From contig DYOJ01000125.1 in assembly GCA_020720705.1 (NCBI GenBank), positions 1-6,796 of the forward strand: a DNA stretch of 6,796 nucleotides. The letters are read 5' to 3'. Origin of the DNA: Acetofilamentum sp. GTDB taxonomy: Bacteria; Bacteroidota; Bacteroidia; Bacteroidales; JAADGE01. Below are positions 4,339 through 6,796 of the stretch, piece by piece. Positions within the stretch are counted from its first letter, which is position 1. Each line of letters opens with the position of its first letter. The notes under the pieces were generated by a model that ran no database searches, had not been told where the DNA came from, and saw only the letters and a program-made list of their open reading frames with translations. Made by a program: the position numbers and the translations under genes.

Positions 4339-6702
4339 ATGTTTAATAATAATTCTTTGAATAAATTACGAAGTTTAATACTTATTCTTATATTTTTTGC
4401 TGTTATTCCAAATTTGAATGCCCAAAATTCTTTGGATAAGAACCTTACAATAAGCGGAACAGTCAGTTCCGCCGAAACAGGCGAAGCTATTATCGGAGCT
4501 TATATAATTGTCAAAGGTAGTACAGACGGCGTTGTAACAAATCACTACGGATACTATGCTTTATCACTCCCTATGGGAAATTATACGTTGATATACAGAT
4601 ATATGGGATTCAACGAAATAGAAAAAGAGATACAACTAAAAGAATCGGTGCGTATTGATGTCGAACTTTCTGAAACTTCCAGTGAAATAGAAGCCGTAAC
4701 AGTATCTGCCGAAGGCGAAAATAAAAATGTCAGCTCCTCCGAGACAGGTGTTACCAATATTGACCCAAAGGATATTGAAATTGTGCCTGTACTGTTTGGC
4801 GAAAAAGACATCTTGAAAACCATTCAGTTGTTACCCGGCGTAAAAACTGCCGGCGAAGGCGGAAGCGGTTTCTATGTGCGAGGAGGCGGAACGGACGAAA
4901 ATCTAATTTTATTGGATGAGGCTCCGGTTTACAACGCATCTCACTTACTCGGTTTTTTTTCGGTCTTTAATTCGGATGCCGTCAAAGACATGAAACTCTA
5001 TAAAGGCACAGCGCCTGCGCAGTACGGCGGAAGATTGTCGTCGGTTTTGGATATTACGATGAACGAAGGTAACACCAAAAAATACAAAGCAACGGGTGGG
5101 GTAGGGATGATAGCTTCGCGTTTGATGCTCGAAGGTCCGATAGTGAAAGATAAAGGCTCGTTTATGGTATCCGGAAGACGCACCTACGCCGACTTGTTTC
5201 TAATTTTTGCCAAGAAGAAAGAACAAAGAAACAGCACGCTGTATTTTTACGATTTTAATCTAAAAGCTAACTATAAAATCAACGAAAACAACCGATTGTA
5301 TGCCTCCGGGTATTTCGGACGCGATGTTTTCTCTTTCAATGAAATTCTTAATATGAATTGGGGAAATGCCACAGGAACAGTTCGTTGGAATCATTTATTT
5401 AACGAGAAACTTTTTTTAAATTCAACCCTGATATACAGCGATTACGATTACAAAATCGGTTTTGCTTTTAAAGGTTTCGGTACTTTTTGGATAAAGTCAC
5501 ATATCACAGATTGGAATTGGAAGGAGGATTTCCAAGTTTTCATCAATTCCGATAATGTTTTACGATTCGGAACAAATGCTATTCATCATACATTCAAGCC
5601 CGGCGAGGTGGATGTGGAAGGCACCGATGAGTTTAACGATATTTTTGTGGACGATAAATATGCCGTTGAAACCGCAGCTTATATTTCGCACGAGTGGAAA
5701 ATCTCAAAAAATCTGAATCTTACTTACGGTATTCGATACAGCAATTTTATTGTTCTCGGTCCGGGTAAAGTGTATCAGTTCAACGATTTTCAAACACCCG
5801 TAGATTCTGTTGAATATGATACAAACGAAATTATGCAAACCTACGCCGGATTTGAACCCCGAGCAAATATCAACTACACTTTTAACCCGAAACATTCTGT
5901 AAAGGCTTCATATACAAGAAACAGACAATATTTGCACTTATTACAAAATTCAACGGCATCAAGTCCGACTGATGTTTGGTATCCGGCAACTAAACAAATT
6001 GCACCCGGCATTGCAGACTTGTTTTCAGTCGGCTATTATCGGAATTTTTATGACAACACTTACGAAAGTTCTTTTGAGGTGTATTACAAAGATATTATCA
6101 GTACGATTGATTTTCGGGATGGTGCAAATGTGATGTTAAACCAATATCTCGAAGCCGAAATACTTGAAGGAACAGGTTATTCTTACGGTGCCGAGTTTTA
6201 TGTTAAAAAACGAAAAGGAGCGCTTACCGGTTGGATAAGTTACACACTTTCCAGAACAATGCGTGAGTTTGCCGGACTCAATTACGGCAATCCTTATCCG
6301 GCTCGGCAAGACAGAATACATGACCTTGCTGTAGTCGGTATGTATCAGATTGGTAAACGATTAAGTGTTTCGGCAACTTGGGTGTTTTACACCGGCGATG
6401 CTGTAACATTCCCGTCGGGGCGTTACTTGGTGGACGGATACATGATTAACCTTTACACCGAACGAAACGGCTATCGCATGCCGAATTATCACCGAGCAGA
6501 TGTCGGGATTACATTAAAAAATAAAGAGCGAAAACGTTGGGAATCAAGTTGGAACTTGTCTGCCTACAACGTATATGCACGAAAAAATGCCTACGATATT
6601 TCGTTTCGAACCAAGGAGAGCGACCCCTCTCAAATGGAAGCTGTGCGCTTAGCTTTGTTCCGAATTGTTCCGGCTTTGACTTACAATTTTAGTTTAAAGT
6701 AA
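4339..6702 (+). CDS. TonB-dependent outer-membrane receptor with carboxypeptidase-regulatory-like domain
   Basis: This is a complete 787-residue outer-membrane receptor. A signal peptide covers residues 1-28 (hydrophobic SLILILIFFAVIP, probable cleavage after LNA). A CarboxypepD_reg-like beta-sandwich follows at about 35-113 (ISGTV...GEAIIGAYIIVKG...G.Y.L.LP.GNYTL). The plug is at about 140-245, with LLPGVKTAGEGGSGFYVRGG, DENLILLDEAPVYNASHLLG and APAQYGGRLSSVLDI. The rest is a 22-strand-type barrel rich in aromatic residues, ending TYNFSLK. It should import a ligand through the outer membrane using TonB/ExbBD energy; the ligand is unknown. The plug motifs resemble the subclass often followed by a DUF4249 lipoprotein gene, but the 94 nt left in the window hold no such start. 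The ATG at 4339 is fixed by an in-frame TAA at 4336-4338. The heptad array C lies immediately upstream. Confidence 0.93.
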   Translation: MFNNNSLNKLRSLILILIFFAVIPNLNAQNSLDKNLTISGTVSSAETGEAIIGAYIIVKGSTDGVVTNHYGYYALSLPMGNYTLIYRYMGFNEIEKEIQLKESVRIDVELSETSSEIEAVTVSAEGENKNVSSSETGVTNIDPKDIEIVPVLFGEKDILKTIQLLPGVKTAGEGGSGFYVRGGGTDENLILLDEAPVYNASHLLGFFSVFNSDAVKDMKLYKGTAPAQYGGRLSSVLDITMNEGNTKKYKATGGVGMIASRLMLEGPIVKDKGSFMVSGRRTYADLFLIFAKKKEQRNSTLYFYDFNLKANYKINENNRLYASGYFGRDVFSFNEILNMNWGNATGTVRWNHLFNEKLFLNSTLIYSDYDYKIGFAFKGFGTFWIKSHITDWNWKEDFQVFINSDNVLRFGTNAIHHTFKPGEVDVEGTDEFNDIFVDDKYAVETAAYISHEWKISKNLNLTYGIRYSNFIVLGPGKVYQFNDFQTPVDSVEYDTNEIMQTYAGFEPRANINYTFNPKHSVKASYTRNRQYLHLLQNSTASSPTDVWYPATKQIAPGIADLFSVGYYRNFYDNTYESSFEVYYKDIISTIDFRDGANVMLNQYLEAEILEGTGYSYGAEFYVKKRKGALTGWISYTLSRTMREFAGLNYGNPYPARQDRIHDLAVVGMYQIGKRLSVSATWVFYTGDAVTFPSGRYLVDGYMINLYTERNGYRMPNYHRADVGITLKNKERKRWESSWNLSAYNVYARKNAYDISFRTKESDPSQMEAVRLALFRIVPALTYNFSLK

Positions 6703-6796
6703 CTATACTGAGAATGTGTTAATTTGGAAATGTGAAAATTATTTAATTTATTGAATATAAAACTTTTTGAAATCCGGTGGCAATTCGATTGAAATT

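Noticed and set aside
6748..6796. Tail of a convergent - strand gene reading SIELPPDFKKFYIQ then stop
   Set aside because: Protein-like but only about 15 codons are in the window and another - strand frame is equally open; too short to call.

Overview
The window looks like a piece of a Bacteroidota chromosome. The main evidence is a 787-residue TonB-dependent receptor of the type with an N-terminal carboxypeptidase-regulatory-like domain. Supporting evidence is weaker: AT-rich intergenic DNA, no clear Shine-Dalgarno sequences, and a few TAnnTTTG-like boxes upstream of genes. All complete genes read on the + strand.

Layout. 1-323: a terminator-like hairpin at the left edge, then a short membrane-protein ORF that looks like the C-terminal remnant of something larger. 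378-1038: a two-gene module with an 8-nt overlap, made of a 79-aa protein of unrecognised type followed by a PIN-domain ribonuclease. This is best read as a VapBC-like type II toxin-antitoxin pair. 1039-1327: non-coding, with two hairpins. 1328-3049: a two-gene operon (12-nt gap) with an SCP2-like protein and an iron-containing alcohol dehydrogenase that keeps all four metal ligands. 3050-3446: about 400 nt of non-coding DNA with two degenerate heptameric repeat arrays and a small palindrome. 3447-4248: a second overlapping (11 nt) two-gene module, a 132-aa helical protein of unknown function followed by an HNH-family nuclease. 4303-4338: a third heptad array running into the start codon of the TonB-dependent receptor gene (4339-6702). 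6703-6796: no supported gene.

How the parts fit. The SCP2/ADH operon and the receptor look like resident genes: GC is clearly higher there (34/60 at 2281-2340, 25/60 at 5041-5100). The PIN and HNH modules are much more AT-rich (16/60 at 421-480, 15/60 at 3661-3720) and have the compact, overlapping small-gene-then-nuclease layout of accessory toxin-antitoxin-like cassettes. The most unusual signal is non-coding. Three arrays of 7-bp units, each anchored on TCT (or AGA in the reverse orientation) with the other bases drifting, surround the HNH module. Two form a 24-nt inverted repeat (22/24 identical) bounding 3167-4329. Two form a direct repeat (17/21) tightly bracketing the gene pair. Whether this is a mobile cassette boundary, a regulatory array or a lineage-wide intergenic repeat cannot be decided from the window alone.
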